From assembly GCA_019635795.1 (NCBI GenBank), contig JAHBYV010000006.1, positions 1 through 64,000 of the forward strand: a DNA stretch of 64,000 nucleotides. Reading direction: 5' to 3'. The notes beneath the pieces were generated by a model. It saw only the letters and a program-made list of their open reading frames with translations. It was not told where the DNA came from and did no database searches. Made by a program: the position numbers and the translations under genes. Numbering within the stretch: position 1 is the stretch's first letter; the number at the start of each line of letters is the position of its first letter. The stretch is from Rhizobiaceae bacterium. Lineage in GTDB: Bacteria; Pseudomonadota; Alphaproteobacteria; Rhizobiales; Rhizobiaceae. This document shows, piece by piece, positions 7,228 through 17,747 of this stretch.

Positions 7228-8718
7228 ATGGCGAACATCATAGAAACAGCAACCGGTCAATTGGCGCTGACATTCGACGATGTCTTGTTGCAGCCGGGCC
7301 ATTCGGAAGTGATGCCAGGCGAAACCGATGTCAGAACCCGCATTGCGGGGGACATTGAACTCAATCTTCCAATCCTTTCCGCTGCTATGGATACGGTCAC
7401 GGAATCACGTTTGGCCATCGCAATGGCGCAAGCTGGCGGTATAGGTGTTATCCACCGCAACATGACACCGGTCGAGCAGGCCGAACAGGTGCGGCAGGTA
7501 AAGAAGTTCGAATCCGGAATGGTGGTAAATCCTGTTACCATTGGTCCAGACGCTTCGCTGGCAGAAGCGTTGGCGCTGATGAAATCCCACGGCATATCGG
7601 GCATTCCGGTCGTGAAGGGCAATGGCGGCGGGCCGGGCAGACTGGAAGGCATACTTACTAATCGCGATGTGCGCTTTGCGTCCGATCCCTCGCAAAGGGT
7701 TTCGGAACTCATGACGCACGAAAACCTCGTGACCGTACGTGAGTCGGTGGGGCAGGACGAAGCCAAGCGGCTGCTTCACACACACCGCATCGAAAAACTG
7801 CTCGTGGTTGATCCCGACGGGAATTGCGTCGGTCTTATAACTGTAAAAGATATCGAAAAGTCGCAGTTGAACCCTAATGCCTCCAAGGATGCGCAGGGCA
7901 GGCTGCGCGTTGCAGCAGCGACCAGCGTTGGCGAAGACGGTTTTGAACGCGCAGAACGGTTGATTGATGCGGGCGTTGATCTGCTGGTTATTGATACGGC
8001 GCATGGGCACTCCCAGCGGGTTCTGGATGCTGTTGCGCGCGCCAAGAAGATATCGAATTCGGTTCGGATTCTCGCTGGCAATGTTGCGACGCCAGATGGC
8101 ACACGAGCGTTGATTGACGCGGGTGCTGACAGTGTGAAGGTCGGCATCGGGCCGGGGTCCATTTGCACAACGCGCATTGTGGCTGGCGTTGGGGTGCCGC
8201 AGCTTTCTGCTATTATGGGTGCTGTTGAGGTCGCACTGAAAGCTGACATCTCCATTATCGCAGATGGTGGTATCAAATTCTCCGGTGATCTGGCTAAGGC
8301 GCTCGCTGCGGGCGCGCGCGCGGCGATGGTTGGATCGCTACTTGCAGGTACAGATGAAAGCCCCGGCGAGGTCTATTTGTATCAAGGCCGTTCATTCAAG
8401 GCCTATCGCGGCATGGGTTCGGTGGGCGCTATGGCTCGCGGCTCCGCCGACCGGTACTTTCAGGCGGAGGTGCGTGACACGCTCAAGCTCGTGCCGGAAG
8501 GCATTGAAGGGCAGGTTCCGTACAAGGGGCCGGTTGCCGGCGTGTTGCACCAACTGGCTGGAGGCTTGAAGGCGGCGATGGGTTATGTGGGGGCTGCTGA
8601 TCTTGCGTCGTTCCGGGAGCGCGCAACGTTTGTACGCATCTCAAATGCGGGCCTACGGGAAAGCCATGCGCACGATGTGACCATCACACGGGAAAGCCCG
8701 AACTATCCGGGCGCGTGA
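7228..8718 (+). CDS. guaB: Inosine-5'-monophosphate dehydrogenase
   Basis: Oxidises IMP to XMP with NAD+, the committed step of GMP synthesis in the cytoplasm. The 496 residues show a (beta/alpha)8 barrel start [15 protein letters not shown], a pair of CBS domains about 100-210, and the active-site loop [11 protein letters not shown] with the catalytic cysteine near 313. '[17 protein letters not shown]' and the flap '[10 protein letters not shown]' follow. The frame runs back to 7063, but ATG 7228 (AGGGA upstream) gives the family's usual length and start MANIIET. The 210-base gap from rlmE has no gene; CAAAC-GG-GTTTG at 7188-7199 is a small inverted repeat that may be regulatory. Confidence 0.96.
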   Translation: MANIIETATGQLALTFDDVLLQPGHSEVMPGETDVRTRIAGDIELNLPILSAAMDTVTESRLAIAMAQAGGIGVIHRNMTPVEQAEQVRQVKKFESGMVVNPVTIGPDASLAEALALMKSHGISGIPVVKGNGGGPGRLEGILTNRDVRFASDPSQRVSELMTHENLVTVRESVGQDEAKRLLHTHRIEKLLVVDPDGNCVGLITVKDIEKSQLNPNASKDAQGRLRVAAATSVGEDGFERAERLIDAGVDLLVIDTAHGHSQRVLDAVARAKKISNSVRILAGNVATPDGTRALIDAGADSVKVGIGPGSICTTRIVAGVGVPQLSAIMGAVEVALKADISIIADGGIKFSGDLAKALAAGARAAMVGSLLAGTDESPGEVYLYQGRSFKAYRGMGSVGAMARGSADRYFQAEVRDTLKLVPEGIEGQVPYKGPVAGVLHQLAGGLKAAMGYVGAADLASFRERATFVRISNAGLRESHAHDVTITRESPNYPGA

Positions 8719-8734
8719 GACGAACTGACGTCGC

Positions 8735-8754
8735 GCAGGGCTTTCGGGCCCTGC
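8735..8754. terminator. Hairpin between convergent guaB and rnd
   Basis: GCAGGGC and GCCCTGC pair across TTTCGG. There is no clear T run on either side, so termination is plausible from the convergent position but not certain. Confidence 0.45.
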
Positions 8755-8762
8755 CGCAACGT

Positions 8763-9911
8763 TCACTCGACCGCTACGATCTTTCGGTTTTCAAATTTAA
8801 GCGCGATATCACCGCGAACCAGTTTCAGTGCGCGTTCGCCGAAAACCTGCCGCCGCCAGCCATGTAGCGCCGGCACGTCGGCCTTTTCGCCATCTGCTGC
8901 AATGCGGTCCAATTCTTCAGAAGACGCCAGCAATTTGGGCGCGACACCATGTTGCTCGGCGGTCAGTCTCAGTAAAACCTTCAACAATTCGACCGCGGCG
9001 CTGGAACCTTCCGGCGAGGCGGGCGAACGTGGAATTCTGGGCAAATCTTCTTTGGGTGTGTTGAGAGCTGCGTTTACGGCTTCCAACAATGAGGTGGCTG
9101 TGGAGGACCGTTCCCATCCCTTGGGAATGGTACGCAACCGGCCAAGGGCATTTGAGTCGCGCGGCTGCTGCTGGGCGATTTCATAGATTACATCGTCTTT
9201 AATAATGCGCTGGCGCGGCACATTGCGCTCACGCGCTTCAAGTTCGCGCCAGGTGGCAACGCGCTGCACAACCGCAAGCTCCTGAGGCTTACGAAACCGC
9301 ATCTTCAGGCGTTTCCATGCGTCTTCCGGGTGGGGATCGTAGGTTTCGCGTGCCGTCAGCACGTCCATTTCTTCCTTCACCCAATCCACGCGGTCCTCAC
9401 GCCGAAGCTCGGCTTCGAGGTGCTTGTAAACTTCGATCAGGTGCGTGACATCTGCAAGCGCATAGGTCAGTTGCTTTTCTGACAGCGGGCGCTGCCGCCA
9501 ATCTGTAAAGCGAGAGGACTTGTCGAGTTGATGGCCGGTGATGCGTTGCACAAGTTGGTCGTATGAAATGCTTTCCCCAAAGCCGCACACCATGGCGGCT
9601 ACCTGCGTATCAAACACCGGGTGAGGGATAAGGCGACCGAGATTGAAAACGATCTCAATATCCTGACGAGCTGCGTGAAACACCTTTGTAACCGCCTCAT
9701 TCGCCATGAGGGCGAAGAAAGGCGCAAGATCAATATCCGGCGACAACGGATCTATCAGTGCGTGCGTATCCGGTGTTGCCATCTGGATGAGGCACAATTC
9801 CGGCCAGAAGGTTGTTTCCCGGATGAACTCGGTATCAACCGTGACGAATTCCGATTGGCTTAGCTGCTCAATTACGGATTCAAGCTCTGATTGTTTCGAT
9901 ATTACATGCAT
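8763..9911 (-). CDS. rnd: Ribonuclease D
   Basis: 3'-to-5' exoribonuclease that matures tRNA and other small RNA 3' ends. The protein has 382 residues from the ATG at 9911 (MHVISKQSELE); the frame extends to 10085 but the extra part is not conserved-looking. DEDD exonuclease motifs are present: VTVDTEFIRE (D26, E28), 'VFHAARQDIEIVFNLG' and 'YALADVTHLIEVY'. HRDC-type helical regions fill the C-terminal half. An MFS transporter gene ends 58 bases upstream on the same strand, so co-transcription is possible. Confidence 0.92.
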   Translation of the reverse strand: MHVISKQSELESVIEQLSQSEFVTVDTEFIRETTFWPELCLIQMATPDTHALIDPLSPDIDLAPFFALMANEAVTKVFHAARQDIEIVFNLGRLIPHPVFDTQVAAMVCGFGESISYDQLVQRITGHQLDKSSRFTDWRQRPLSEKQLTYALADVTHLIEVYKHLEAELRREDRVDWVKEEMDVLTARETYDPHPEDAWKRLKMRFRKPQELAVVQRVATWRELEARERNVPRQRIIKDDVIYEIAQQQPRDSNALGRLRTIPKGWERSSTATSLLEAVNAALNTPKEDLPRIPRSPASPEGSSAAVELLKVLLRLTAEQHGVAPKLLASSEELDRIAADGEKADVPALHGWRRQVFGERALKLVRGDIALKFENRKIVAVE

Positions 9912-9969
9912 CGGATTAACGCGATTAAAGGGTGCCTGTTCCTTTTCAGCCAAACACCCGCGCGTCAAG

Positions 9970-11214
9970 CTAGGAATCAGAGTTGGTGTTATTACGTCCA
10001 CCACGTTTCGCAAGTTTGGCAAATACTGTGGAAGTTCGGAGCAGGGCCACGAAACGGTCGCGATGGCTTCGAGGAACTGGTGCACGGACCCTCATGCGAT
10101 AAAGTATTATCAAGGTCAGCAAGGCGTAGATAATCGCACTGAAATGAAACAGCCAGGAAGGCCCTAACAACTGCATGATGTAGGCTGCAACGAGTGGTCC
10201 GCCAATGGCGCCAAACGAGTAAAAAAGCATCAATGCAGCATTCACGAGCACAAATTCGTGGCGTTCAGCGCGGTCATTTGCGTGAGCTGCCGATAGGGAA
10301 AACATTGGCATTGCAAACGATCCAAAAATAAAGACCAGCGCGAAATTGGCTGCAGCGTTGGTGCCTGCAAGGAAAGCGATGGCAAATGCAGAAACGGAAG
10401 CTCCCGTACACGTAATCAGGAGGACAGATCGACGATCCCACAAATCAGACAGATAGCCGAGCGGATATTGGATGAGTGCGCCACCAATTATTCCCGCACT
10501 CACAAATATGACGATATCGGAAACAGACATCCCAATCTGTTCAGCATAAACGGGGCTTAGCGTGCGGAATGCGCCGTTGGATAAACCGACGGCAATGCAG
10601 CCTATGGCTGCGAGGGGAGATATGGCCCAGGCGCGTTTCAGGTCAAGTTTCACATCTTCAGGTGGCGCGGGGTTTGACCGGTCTGCCAGTGAAACCGGGA
10701 CCAGAGAGAGCGTCACCATGATGGACATGATGGCGAATATCGAGAAGCCGTCCGCGCCAAACACCGGGATCAGGAACTGCGCGCCGGTGACCGCGCCAAT
10801 ATCGATGATACGATAAAGGGCCAGAACGCGCGCGCGATCATGGTTGGAGACCCCCGAGTTCAGCCAGCTTTCGATGACGGTGAATAGACCGGCGAAACAA
10901 AAGCCGCTCGCAAACCGAACAATCGCCCATATGACCGGGTCAACTATCAGGATCAACAACAGGGTGCCGGCAGAGGCTATCGCAGCCAGGGCCGCAAAGC
11001 TGCGAACGTAGCCTACAGCTTTGAGAATGCGTGTGATCGCAATGCAGCCGAGCAGGAATCCAGCAAAATATGCGGTTCCAATGAACCCTATGGTTGCCGG
11101 CTCGAAGCCTTCAATTGCACCACGAAGCGCGATCAATGTTCCTTGCAGGCCGTTTCCGCCAAGCAGAATGCCGGCAGCAATGAGAAGGGGAATCAGAGGG
11201 CGAATGGAGGACAT
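9970..11214 (-). CDS. MFS transporter
   Basis: A 414-residue inner-membrane protein with about 12 hydrophobic helices and the MFS loop-like segment PLGYLSDLWDRRSVLL between helices in the second half. The start ATG 11214 is followed directly by a membrane helix (IPLLIAAGILLGGNGLQGTL). It resembles the YcaD/YfkF-like branch of putative sugar or drug transporters; the substrate cannot be read from the sequence. The C-terminal tail is basic. It is divergent from aspS across 194 bases. Confidence 0.82.
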   Translation of the reverse strand: MSSIRPLIPLLIAAGILLGGNGLQGTLIALRGAIEGFEPATIGFIGTAYFAGFLLGCIAITRILKAVGYVRSFAALAAIASAGTLLLILIVDPVIWAIVRFASGFCFAGLFTVIESWLNSGVSNHDRARVLALYRIIDIGAVTGAQFLIPVFGADGFSIFAIMSIMVTLSLVPVSLADRSNPAPPEDVKLDLKRAWAISPLAAIGCIAVGLSNGAFRTLSPVYAEQIGMSVSDIVIFVSAGIIGGALIQYPLGYLSDLWDRRSVLLITCTGASVSAFAIAFLAGTNAAANFALVFIFGSFAMPMFSLSAAHANDRAERHEFVLVNAALMLFYSFGAIGGPLVAAYIMQLLGPSWLFHFSAIIYALLTLIILYRMRVRAPVPRSHRDRFVALLRTSTVFAKLAKRGGRNNTNSDS

Positions 11215-11312
11215 TCACGGACCGCGCGATGAATCGATGACTTCATGTAGCATTGTGAATGTGTTCGCTATCGGTATTTAGCGACCTGATTGGTCCACGA
11301 ACCGACTTAACC

Positions 11313-11341
11313 TTGACAAATCAGACCTCACATGCGCTTGT
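11313..11341 (+). promoter_or_regulatory. Possible -35 element upstream of aspS
   Basis: A perfect TTGACA lies at 11313-11318, about 90 bases before the aspS ATG. The sequence 17 bases downstream (GCTTGT) is a poor -10, so only the -35 match is convincing. Confidence 0.3.
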
Positions 11342-11408
11342 CCGGCGCAATTTTCGGCTGGCGCGCGCTGGCCTGTTTCGTAGTGACTCCATTGACTGGA
11401 AGTGTGAA

Positions 11409-13202
11409 ATGCATCGCTATCGCAGCCATACCTGCGCTCAATTAAGGAAATCCGACGCAGGCAAAACTGTTCGCCTGTCAGGCTGGGTTCATCGCGTTCG
11501 TGACCACGGCGGTTTGCTGTTCATCGATCTGCGCGACCACTACGGAATAACCCAGATCGTTGCCGACCCGGACTCGCCTTGCTTCAAGACCGCCGAGACA
11601 GTGCGCGGCGAGTGGGTCATTCGCGTGGACGGCGAAGTTAAGGAGCGCGCCGGCGAGGCCGTGAACCCGAACCTGCCGACCGGCGAAGTTGAGATTTTCG
11701 CCCTCGAGATGGAAGTTCTTTCGGCGGCGAAGGAATTGCCGCTGCCAGTTTTCGGTGAACCGGATTATCCGGAGGACATCCGTCTGAAATACCGCTTCCT
11801 GGATTTGAGACGCGACACGCTGCACAAGAACATTGTTGCGCGCACGAAGATCATTGCCGAAATGCGCACGCGCATGGGCGATGCTGGGTTTACCGAGTAT
11901 TCTACACCGATCCTGACTGCTTCGTCGCCGGAAGGAGCGCGAGATTTTCTGGTGCCGTCGCGCATCCATCCCGGCAATTTCTACGCTTTGCCGCAGGCCC
12001 CGCAGCAGTACAAACAGCTGATTATGGTGTCTGGTTTCGACCGATATTTCCAGATAGCGCCGTGCTTCCGCGACGAGGACCCGCGCGCGGATCGCCTTCC
12101 GGGAGAGTTCTATCAGCTCGACCTGGAAATGAGCTTCGTTGAGCAGGAAGATGTGCTCGCCACGATGGAGCCAGTGCTGCGAGGCGTGTTTGAGACATTT
12201 GCGGAAGGCAAGCCCGTCACGCAGAACTTCCCGCGCATTCCCTATGATGTAGCTATGCGCAAGTATGGATCTGATAAGCCGGACCTGCGCAATCCCATCA
12301 TAATGGAGAGTGTGTCGGAGCATTTCGCCGGTTCGGGGTTCAAGGTTTTCGCAAACATATTGGCCAATGATCCCAAGGCGGAGGTTTGGGCAATTCCGGC
12401 GAAGTCTGGAGGCTCGCGCGCTTTCTGTGACCGCATGAATTCATGGGCTCAAGGTGAGGGCCAACCCGGTCTTGGTTATATTTTCTGGCGCAAGGAAGGC
12501 GACAAGCTTGAAGGCGCTGGACCGATTGCCAAGAATATTGGCGAGGAGCGCACTGAGGCGATTCGCCAACAGCTCGGCCTGTCAGACGGCGACGCGGCAT
12601 TCTTCGTGGCAGGCGACCCGAAAAAGTTTGTCAGCTTTGCCGGTGCAGCGCGTACGCGGGTTGGTGAGGATCTGAATCTTGTCGATCGCGACCGGTTTGA
12701 GCTGTGCTGGATCGTGGACTTCCCCTTCTACGAATGGAACGAGGAAGAAAAGAAGATCGACTTCGGGCACAACCCATTCTCGATGCCACAGGGTGGAATT
12801 GAAGCGCTGAGTGGGCAGGATCCGCTGTCCATCAAGGCGTACCAGTATGACATGGTGTGCAACGGATTTGAGATCGCTTCTGGCGGCATTCGCAACCATT
12901 TGCCGGAAACTATGGTCAAGGCATTTGAACTGGTCGGGCTGGATCGCGCCACGGTGGAAGAGCGCTTTGGCGGCCTGTATCGTGCATTCCAGTATGGCGC
13001 GCCGCCGCATGGTGGCATGGCCGCAGGTATTGACCGGATCATCATGCTTCTGGTTGGCGCTCGCAATTTGCGGGAAGTAACCATGTTCCCGATGAACCAG
13101 CAGGCTTTCGATCTTTTGATGAATGCGCCCGCACCGGCGACACCGGCACAACTGCGCGAGCTTGCTCTTCGCGTTGCCGTGCCTGCAAAGAAGGAAGACT
13201 GA
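11409..13202 (+). CDS. aspS: Aspartyl-tRNA synthetase
   Basis: Class IIb aminoacyl-tRNA synthetase, cytoplasmic. The 597-residue product has an N-terminal OB fold ([20 protein letters not shown]), the bacterial GAD insertion, class II motif 2 ([19 protein letters not shown]) and motif 3 ([13 protein letters not shown]). ATG 11409 gives the usual bacterial AspRS start [12 protein letters not shown]; the frame continues upstream to 11259 without support. Alphaproteobacteria often use a non-discriminating AspRS together with GatCAB to make Asn-tRNA; whether that holds here cannot be decided from this window. ttcA follows after 13 bases. Confidence 0.96.
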   Translation: MHRYRSHTCAQLRKSDAGKTVRLSGWVHRVRDHGGLLFIDLRDHYGITQIVADPDSPCFKTAETVRGEWVIRVDGEVKERAGEAVNPNLPTGEVEIFALEMEVLSAAKELPLPVFGEPDYPEDIRLKYRFLDLRRDTLHKNIVARTKIIAEMRTRMGDAGFTEYSTPILTASSPEGARDFLVPSRIHPGNFYALPQAPQQYKQLIMVSGFDRYFQIAPCFRDEDPRADRLPGEFYQLDLEMSFVEQEDVLATMEPVLRGVFETFAEGKPVTQNFPRIPYDVAMRKYGSDKPDLRNPIIMESVSEHFAGSGFKVFANILANDPKAEVWAIPAKSGGSRAFCDRMNSWAQGEGQPGLGYIFWRKEGDKLEGAGPIAKNIGEERTEAIRQQLGLSDGDAAFFVAGDPKKFVSFAGAARTRVGEDLNLVDRDRFELCWIVDFPFYEWNEEEKKIDFGHNPFSMPQGGIEALSGQDPLSIKAYQYDMVCNGFEIASGGIRNHLPETMVKAFELVGLDRATVEERFGGLYRAFQYGAPPHGGMAAGIDRIIMLLVGARNLREVTMFPMNQQAFDLLMNAPAPATPAQLRELALRVAVPAKKED

Positions 13203-13215
13203 AAGGGGTAGGGCG

Positions 13216-14076
13216 ATGCAGGCTGAACTCGATGTTCCGGTAGCGGAATGCCATCCGCTATTTTTGCAAACGCCCGCCTCAGTTGAGTTCAACAAATTGC
13301 GCAAGCGGCTCTTGCGTCACGTTCGGCAGGCCATCGAAGATTTCGCGATGGTCAAGCCAGGCGAACGATGGCTGGTTGCGTTGTCTGGCGGAAAGGACTC
13401 CTACGGGCTTCTGGCACTGCTGCTTGATCTAAAGTGGAGGGGTTTGCTGCCGGTTGATCTGCTGGGTTGCAATCTTGATCAGGGCCAGCCGAATTTTCCC
13501 AAGCACATTTTGCCGGATTTTCTGAACCAGTACGGCATTCAGCACCGAATTGAGTATCGCGACACGTATTCAATCGTAACTGACAAACTGCCTGAAAGCG
13601 CAACCTATTGCTCTTTGTGTTCGCGTCTCCGGCGTGGACATCTCTATCGCATTGCGCGCGAGGAGGGGTGTTCCGCACTCGTGCTTGGGCACCATCGGGA
13701 AGATATTCTCGAGACCTTTTTCATGAACCTGTTTCACGGTGGCCGGCTGGCGGCAATGCCGCCCAAGCTTCTCAATGATGAAGGCGACATGATGGTGCTG
13801 CGGCCGCTCGCTTACGCTGCGGAGGCCGATCTCGCCAAATTCGCAGATGCAATGCAGTTTCCAATCATCCCTTGCGACCTTTGCGGCAGTCAGGAAGGGC
13901 TTCAACGGAACACGATGAAAGCAATGTTGGATGACATTGAGACGAGGATGCCCGGGCGCAAGGACACAATGATCCGCGCTTTGACCAATGTAAGACCAAG
14001 TCACCTGATGGACCGCAAGCTTTTCGATTTCTCTGCGTTGGAGATAGGTCCCGACGATAAGGCCGACGCCGCATGA
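13216..14076 (+). CDS. ttcA: tRNA 2-thiocytidine biosynthesis protein TtcA
   Basis: Iron-sulfur ATP-pyrophosphatase that thiolates cytidine 32 of some tRNAs. The 286-residue protein contains the PP-loop [10 protein letters not shown] (SGGKDS at 57-62) and the two Cys pairs CSLC (132, 135) and CDLC (220, 223) that hold the cluster. Start ATG 13216 is preceded by an AAGGGG-type ribosome site. It shares ATGA with the next gene (13-base gap from aspS, 4-base overlap downstream), so aspS-ttcA-IMPase probably form one transcript. Confidence 0.93.
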   Translation: MQAELDVPVAECHPLFLQTPASVEFNKLRKRLLRHVRQAIEDFAMVKPGERWLVALSGGKDSYGLLALLLDLKWRGLLPVDLLGCNLDQGQPNFPKHILPDFLNQYGIQHRIEYRDTYSIVTDKLPESATYCSLCSRLRRGHLYRIAREEGCSALVLGHHREDILETFFMNLFHGGRLAAMPPKLLNDEGDMMVLRPLAYAAEADLAKFADAMQFPIIPCDLCGSQEGLQRNTMKAMLDDIETRMPGRKDTMIRALTNVRPSHLMDRKLFDFSALEIGPDDKADAA

Positions 14077-14900
14077 GATATTCTGACACCCATCTGGATT
14101 GGCTGTGCGAACTCATGGCCGAGGCGGCCGACAAAGAGATCATGCCGCGCTTTCGTCGCCTGTCTGCGAATGAGGTCAGGGAGAAAACCTCGGCGCAGGA
14201 TGTCGTGACTGATGCTGATGTTAATGCCGAGCGCTACATGACTGGCTTGTTGCGCAAGCGATACCCCGAAGCGCTGATAGTCGGTGAGGAAGCCCATGCT
14301 GAAAATGAAAGCGTGCTAGACGGTCTTGCAGACGCTCCGCTGGCATTTGTTATTGACCCGGTAGATGGCACGTTCAATTTCGCGGCGGGCGTACAGCCCT
14401 TTGGCGTGATGCTGGCGGTTGTCCTGAATGGCGAAACAGTCGCAGGTATAATTTACGATCCTATCGGAAGGGACTGGGCCATCGCGACAAAGGGTGGTGG
14501 CAGTCGTTTGCGTGGCGCGCAAGGTGAAACGACGATCAATGTCGCTAAGGCTGGTCCGCTCGCTGACATGATTGGCAATGTCGGATGGCAATATATGTCC
14601 GAGCCCGCGCGGTCCATCTTGGCGCGAAATGCCAGCAAGGTTGCGGGCACATTCTCATATAAGTGCGCTGCGCAAGAATACCGTTTGTTGGCCACAGGCT
14701 ATGGGCACTTCGCGGTTTATAACAAGTTGATGCCGTGGGATCATTTGCCGGGTCTGCTTATTCATGCAGAAGCCGGTGGATATAGTGCTCGCTTCGATGG
14801 AAGCGCCTATGTTCCTGGACATATTGAGGGGGGCCTGCTTGTCGCTCCTGACGAGAACGCTTGGCAGGCACTCCGCCGAGAGCTTTGGGCCGATCAGTGA
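14073..14900 (+). CDS. Inositol monophosphatase family protein
   Basis: Mg2+-dependent phosphatase of the IMPase/CysQ/HisN superfamily, 275 residues. The metal site is complete: GEEAH (71-75), DPVDGT (95-100) and WDHLPG (222-227). The substrate is not readable; inositol-1-phosphate, histidinol phosphate or PAP are possible. It starts inside the ttcA stop (ATGA). The gene runs tail-to-tail into the MFS pump gene, overlapping its stop by seven bases. Confidence 0.88.
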   Translation: MRYSDTHLDWLCELMAEAADKEIMPRFRRLSANEVREKTSAQDVVTDADVNAERYMTGLLRKRYPEALIVGEEAHAENESVLDGLADAPLAFVIDPVDGTFNFAAGVQPFGVMLAVVLNGETVAGIIYDPIGRDWAIATKGGGSRLRGAQGETTINVAKAGPLADMIGNVGWQYMSEPARSILARNASKVAGTFSYKCAAQEYRLLATGYGHFAVYNKLMPWDHLPGLLIHAEAGGYSARFDGSAYVPGHIEGGLLVAPDENAWQALRRELWADQ

Positions 14901-16162
14901 CCGCCTGACGCCTTGCCTGAGGAGGGCGGCGCGCTATGGCTGTGAAAAAGTTTGCCGCTTTCGGCAATCAACACCATGGCCAGACCCGCTATGCCGACGC
15001 CTGCAAAACCAGCTGCCAGCGGCGTAACGGTGCCATCAAACTGCTGGCCGATGTAAGCGCCGATGAGCCCGCCACCAAGCGTTTGCAAAAAGCCTTGGAT
15101 TGAAGAAGCAGTGCCAGCAATATGGCCCAGCGGTTCCATCGCAATAGCGTTGAAGTTTGATCCGATCCAGCCAAATTGAAACATCGCAATTGCAAAGAGC
15201 ACAAGGAACACGGGCAGAGGAACAGGACCTGTGAGCGACCACAGTAGCCAGATCGTGCTAACCAAGATGAACCCGACAAGCGCACCATGCGAAAGCCGGC
15301 GCATTCCGAATCGACCAACCAACCGCGAGTTCAGGAAGGAAGACAGTGCCATCATTCCAGCAATTGCTGCGAAAACAATCGGAAACCAAACGCCCAGATC
15401 ATAAATGCCGACATATACTTGCTGCGCTGAATTGATGAAACCGAACAACGCCCCGAATATGATCGTGGATGCAAGCGTATAGCCGAGCGAAATACGGTTG
15501 GACAGCACGATGCCAAAACCCTGCAATATAGAACGCAGTTCTATTGAACGCCGGTCTTCAGGATGTTGCGTTTCCGGCATCCGGATGAAAGTCCACAGCG
15601 CGATACCGAACGCAATAGCGGCCATGACCGCAAAGATCATGTGCCAGGTGGAGAACAACATCACGATCTGACCGATATTGGGCGCAAGCACAGGGATGAT
15701 CATAAACACCATGAAAATCAATGACATAACCTCGGCCATTGCGCGCCCGCCGAACCGATCGCGCACCATTGAAACGGCTATGACGCGTGTCGATGCGGCG
15801 CCGACCCCCTGGATCGCGCGCATGGCAAGCAGTGTCTCGAAAGTGGGTGCAAAGACCGCCCCGATGGCAGCAAGGATATACACTGCAAGCCCGAAGATGA
15901 GTGGTGGGCGGCGTCCAAACCTGTCAGACAAGGGACCATAGAACAGCAAAGCTGCGGCCATGCCGGCAAAATAAGCCGAAATGACATACTGGCGATGGTT
16001 CTCGTTCGTAACTCCGAGGCTGGAACCGATTTCCTGCAATCCCGGCAGCATTATATCGATTGCCAGGGCATTCAGCGCCATCAACCCGGCACAGATTGTT
16101 ATGAATTCCCAGCGAGGCAAGGCGAAAGCCGCGCCTTCCCGAGAAATGTTCTGCTGATCCAC
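14894..16162 (-). CDS. Bcr/CflA-like multidrug MFS efflux protein
   Basis: About 422 residues with 12 membrane helices, including the 12-helix drug/H+ antiporter motifs: 'LYGPLSDRFGRRPPLIFGL' (motif A, here FYGPLSDRFGRRPPL) and 'RAIQGVGAASTRVIAVSMVRDRF', characteristic of Bcr/CflA exporters. The frame begins at GTG 16210, but GTG 16162 has GAGGA seven bases upstream and is preferred. It is inner-membrane, likely proton-driven drug export; the drug is unknown. The 3' end overlaps the convergent IMPase gene by seven bases. Confidence 0.87.
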   Translation of the reverse strand: MDQQNISREGAAFALPRWEFITICAGLMALNALAIDIMLPGLQEIGSSLGVTNENHRQYVISAYFAGMAAALLFYGPLSDRFGRRPPLIFGLAVYILAAIGAVFAPTFETLLAMRAIQGVGAASTRVIAVSMVRDRFGGRAMAEVMSLIFMVFMIIPVLAPNIGQIVMLFSTWHMIFAVMAAIAFGIALWTFIRMPETQHPEDRRSIELRSILQGFGIVLSNRISLGYTLASTIIFGALFGFINSAQQVYVGIYDLGVWFPIVFAAIAGMMALSSFLNSRLVGRFGMRRLSHGALVGFILVSTIWLLWSLTGPVPLPVFLVLFAIAMFQFGWIGSNFNAIAMEPLGHIAGTASSIQGFLQTLGGGLIGAYIGQQFDGTVTPLAAGFAGVGIAGLAMVLIAESGKLFHSHSAPPSSGKASGGH

Positions 16163-16190
16163 GACAGAATCCTCATGGGTTAAATGCCAA

Positions 16191-16270
16191 TGCGCCGGAA
16201 GCCGGCGCACTGCACTTTCGCTCCGCGCATAGCGGATGTTCGATTTTGGTCCGGGCCGGAGTTGGCCCGG
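16191..16270 (-). other. Two GC-rich hairpins after grxD
   Basis: GCGCCGG/CCGGCGC (around 16191-16209) and CCGGGCC/GGCCCGG (16251-16270, 6-base loop) lie between grxD and the MFS gene. Neither has a T run. They may end the grxD transcript or only slow it. Confidence 0.35.
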
Positions 16271-16280
16271 CTGGAAGTGA

Positions 16281-16616
16281 TCAGGCGGCGCCTTTTACGC
16301 CAACGCCTTTTTCTTCAAGAAAGGACTGGAGCTCGCCAGCTTGAAACATCTCGCGAATAATATCGCACCCGCCAACAAATTCGCCCTTCACATAAAGCTG
16401 GGGAATCGTAGGCCAGTTCGAGTAATCCTTGATGCCCTGGCGCAGTTCATTCGACGTCAGTACATTGATGCCTTTATAATCGACGCCAACATAATCAAGA
16501 ATCTGGACGACCTGACCGGAAAAACCACATTGCGGAAAACCCGGCGTACCCTTCATGAAAAGCACAACATCGTTGCCCTTCACTTCACTGTCAATGTATT
16601 CGTTGATACCGCTCAT
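16281..16616 (-). CDS. grxD: Monothiol glutaredoxin, Grx4 family
   Basis: A 111-residue monothiol glutaredoxin carrying the CGFS active site (residues 30-33, PQCGFSG) and the glutathione-binding pieces 'WPTIPQLY' and 'GGCDI'. Such proteins bind [2Fe-2S] with glutathione and work with BolA proteins in iron-sulfur trafficking or iron sensing. ATG 16616 is chosen ([13 protein letters not shown] upstream) instead of 16634. bolA lies about 1.1 kb away on the same strand, separated by an oppositely oriented gene. Confidence 0.95.
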   Translation of the reverse strand: MSGINEYIDSEVKGNDVVLFMKGTPGFPQCGFSGQVVQILDYVGVDYKGINVLTSNELRQGIKDYSNWPTIPQLYVKGEFVGGCDIIREMFQAGELQSFLEEKGVGVKGAA

Positions 16617-16767
16617 TATCGTCAACCTCTTCAAGCCCGCGATAGGGCGCAGGCACCATCTTGCTGTTCAAATAACCCTATAAGTGGATTGAAACAAGAC
16701 GCGAACGCGGTCACTTGATTGCGCCACAAAATATCCAACGCAACTTCGCCTACGCACGATACCCTTG

Positions 16768-17541
16768 ATGACACGTACAACCTTGCTTCTGCTCATTGTT
16801 CTGATTGCGCTTGTCGCTGCATCGTGGCTTGCCTTTCGGCTGATTGCTGAACGCAAGAAATCTGCGGCTAACCTGCCACTACCTTGCGTCGAGCGAGATT
16901 TCGAGGAAGCATTATTCGTGGTTTGCACGGTCGATACCTCGCAATATTCGGTTCGGCTTGCGCTAAAAGGGGCCGATGGAAAGCCTTATGAGCGGTTTGA
17001 TCGTCTCGCCCACCCCTATGTGTTTGCGATGAATGCGGGGATGTATCACGCAGATTTTTCGCCCGTCGGGCTTTATGTGGAGGACGGTATCGAACTTTCC
17101 CCATTGAACCTGAACGATGGCGATGGGAATTTTTTCATGAAGCCGAATGGAGTTTTCTATATTGACCAGCACGGTCGGGCTGGTGTTCTCGAAAGCACGG
17201 ATTACGCACGGGCGAATATCGAGCCGTCCTTTGCAACACAATCCGGTCCCATGCTGGTCATTAACGGCGCGCTGCATGAGCGATTTGAGCCGGATGGCAA
17301 GTCTCGTTACATTCGCAATGGCGTGGGTGTCGATAAGGAGGGAAGGGCAGTTCTCGCTATATCGAGAAAGCCCGTGAGTCTGGGTCGATTCGCGCGGTTG
17401 TTTCGGGATGAACTCTCGTGTCCGAACGCGCTTTTTCTTGATGGGGCAATATCGGCCCTTTACGATGGCAGGCGGTATGTGGTCGGCGGGAAGTATCCTG
17501 CAGGACCAATGTTGGTGGTGCGTAAGCGCGAGGATCAATAA
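16768..17541 (+). CDS. Phosphodiester glycosidase (NAGPA/DUF2233) family protein
   Basis: A 257-residue protein with an N-terminal membrane anchor or signal (LLLLIVLIALVAASWLAFRL). A domain follows with 'FAMNAGMYHADFSPVGLYVEDG', 'NGVFYIDQHG', 'ATQSGPMLVINGALHERFE' and 'ALFLDGAISALYDG', the conserved order of the NAGPA/DUF2233 family. Relatives cleave or recognise phosphodiester-linked sugars in the envelope; the substrate here is unknown. ATG 16768 directly follows an in-frame TTG and is preferred. The gene sits between grxD and bolA in opposite orientation, and its last seven bases overlap the stop of the convergent small gene. Confidence 0.78.
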   Translation: MTRTTLLLLIVLIALVAASWLAFRLIAERKKSAANLPLPCVERDFEEALFVVCTVDTSQYSVRLALKGADGKPYERFDRLAHPYVFAMNAGMYHADFSPVGLYVEDGIELSPLNLNDGDGNFFMKPNGVFYIDQHGRAGVLESTDYARANIEPSFATQSGPMLVINGALHERFEPDGKSRYIRNGVGVDKEGRAVLAISRKPVSLGRFARLFRDELSCPNALFLDGAISALYDGRRYVVGGKYPAGPMLVVRKREDQ

Positions 17542-17744
17542 CCTCTGCGCTTTACTTTCGAGCGCGCACGCGTCGTTCGCTTGCGGCTAACCTGCTTTTT
17601 GGGGCGAAGAAGCTTTTCTATTTCCTTCGTTATGCGCTGCTGTGGCGAAAGCCTGCGGCGGCGGCGTTTGCCACCCAACTTGCGCATTCCCTCGTCCAAA
17701 ACGGTTTTGGTGATTTGCTCAACCAGATCGCCAACGATCGACAT
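17535..17744 (-). CDS. Small basic protein downstream of bolA
   Basis: 69 residues: an N-terminal helix (MSIVGDLVEQITKTVLDEGM) followed by a Lys/Arg-rich part (GGKRRRRRL and KKQVSRKRTTRARSKVKRRGY). ATG 17744 lies three bases beyond the bolA stop and has GGAG upstream, so it looks translated with bolA. Short basic proteins in this place occur in other Hyphomicrobiales; I know no function. The basic tail suggests RNA or DNA binding, which is inference. Confidence 0.65.
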   Translation of the reverse strand: MSIVGDLVEQITKTVLDEGMRKLGGKRRRRRLSPQQRITKEIEKLLRPKKQVSRKRTTRARSKVKRRGY

Positions 17745-17747
17745 ACG

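Noticed and set aside
11478..12323. Long minus-strand open frame within aspS
   Set aside because: It mirrors the codon structure of aspS and shows no protein family.
16251..16270. CCGGGCC/GGCCCGG hairpin as a classical terminator of grxD
   Set aside because: No T run follows on the minus strand, so it is listed only as a hairpin.
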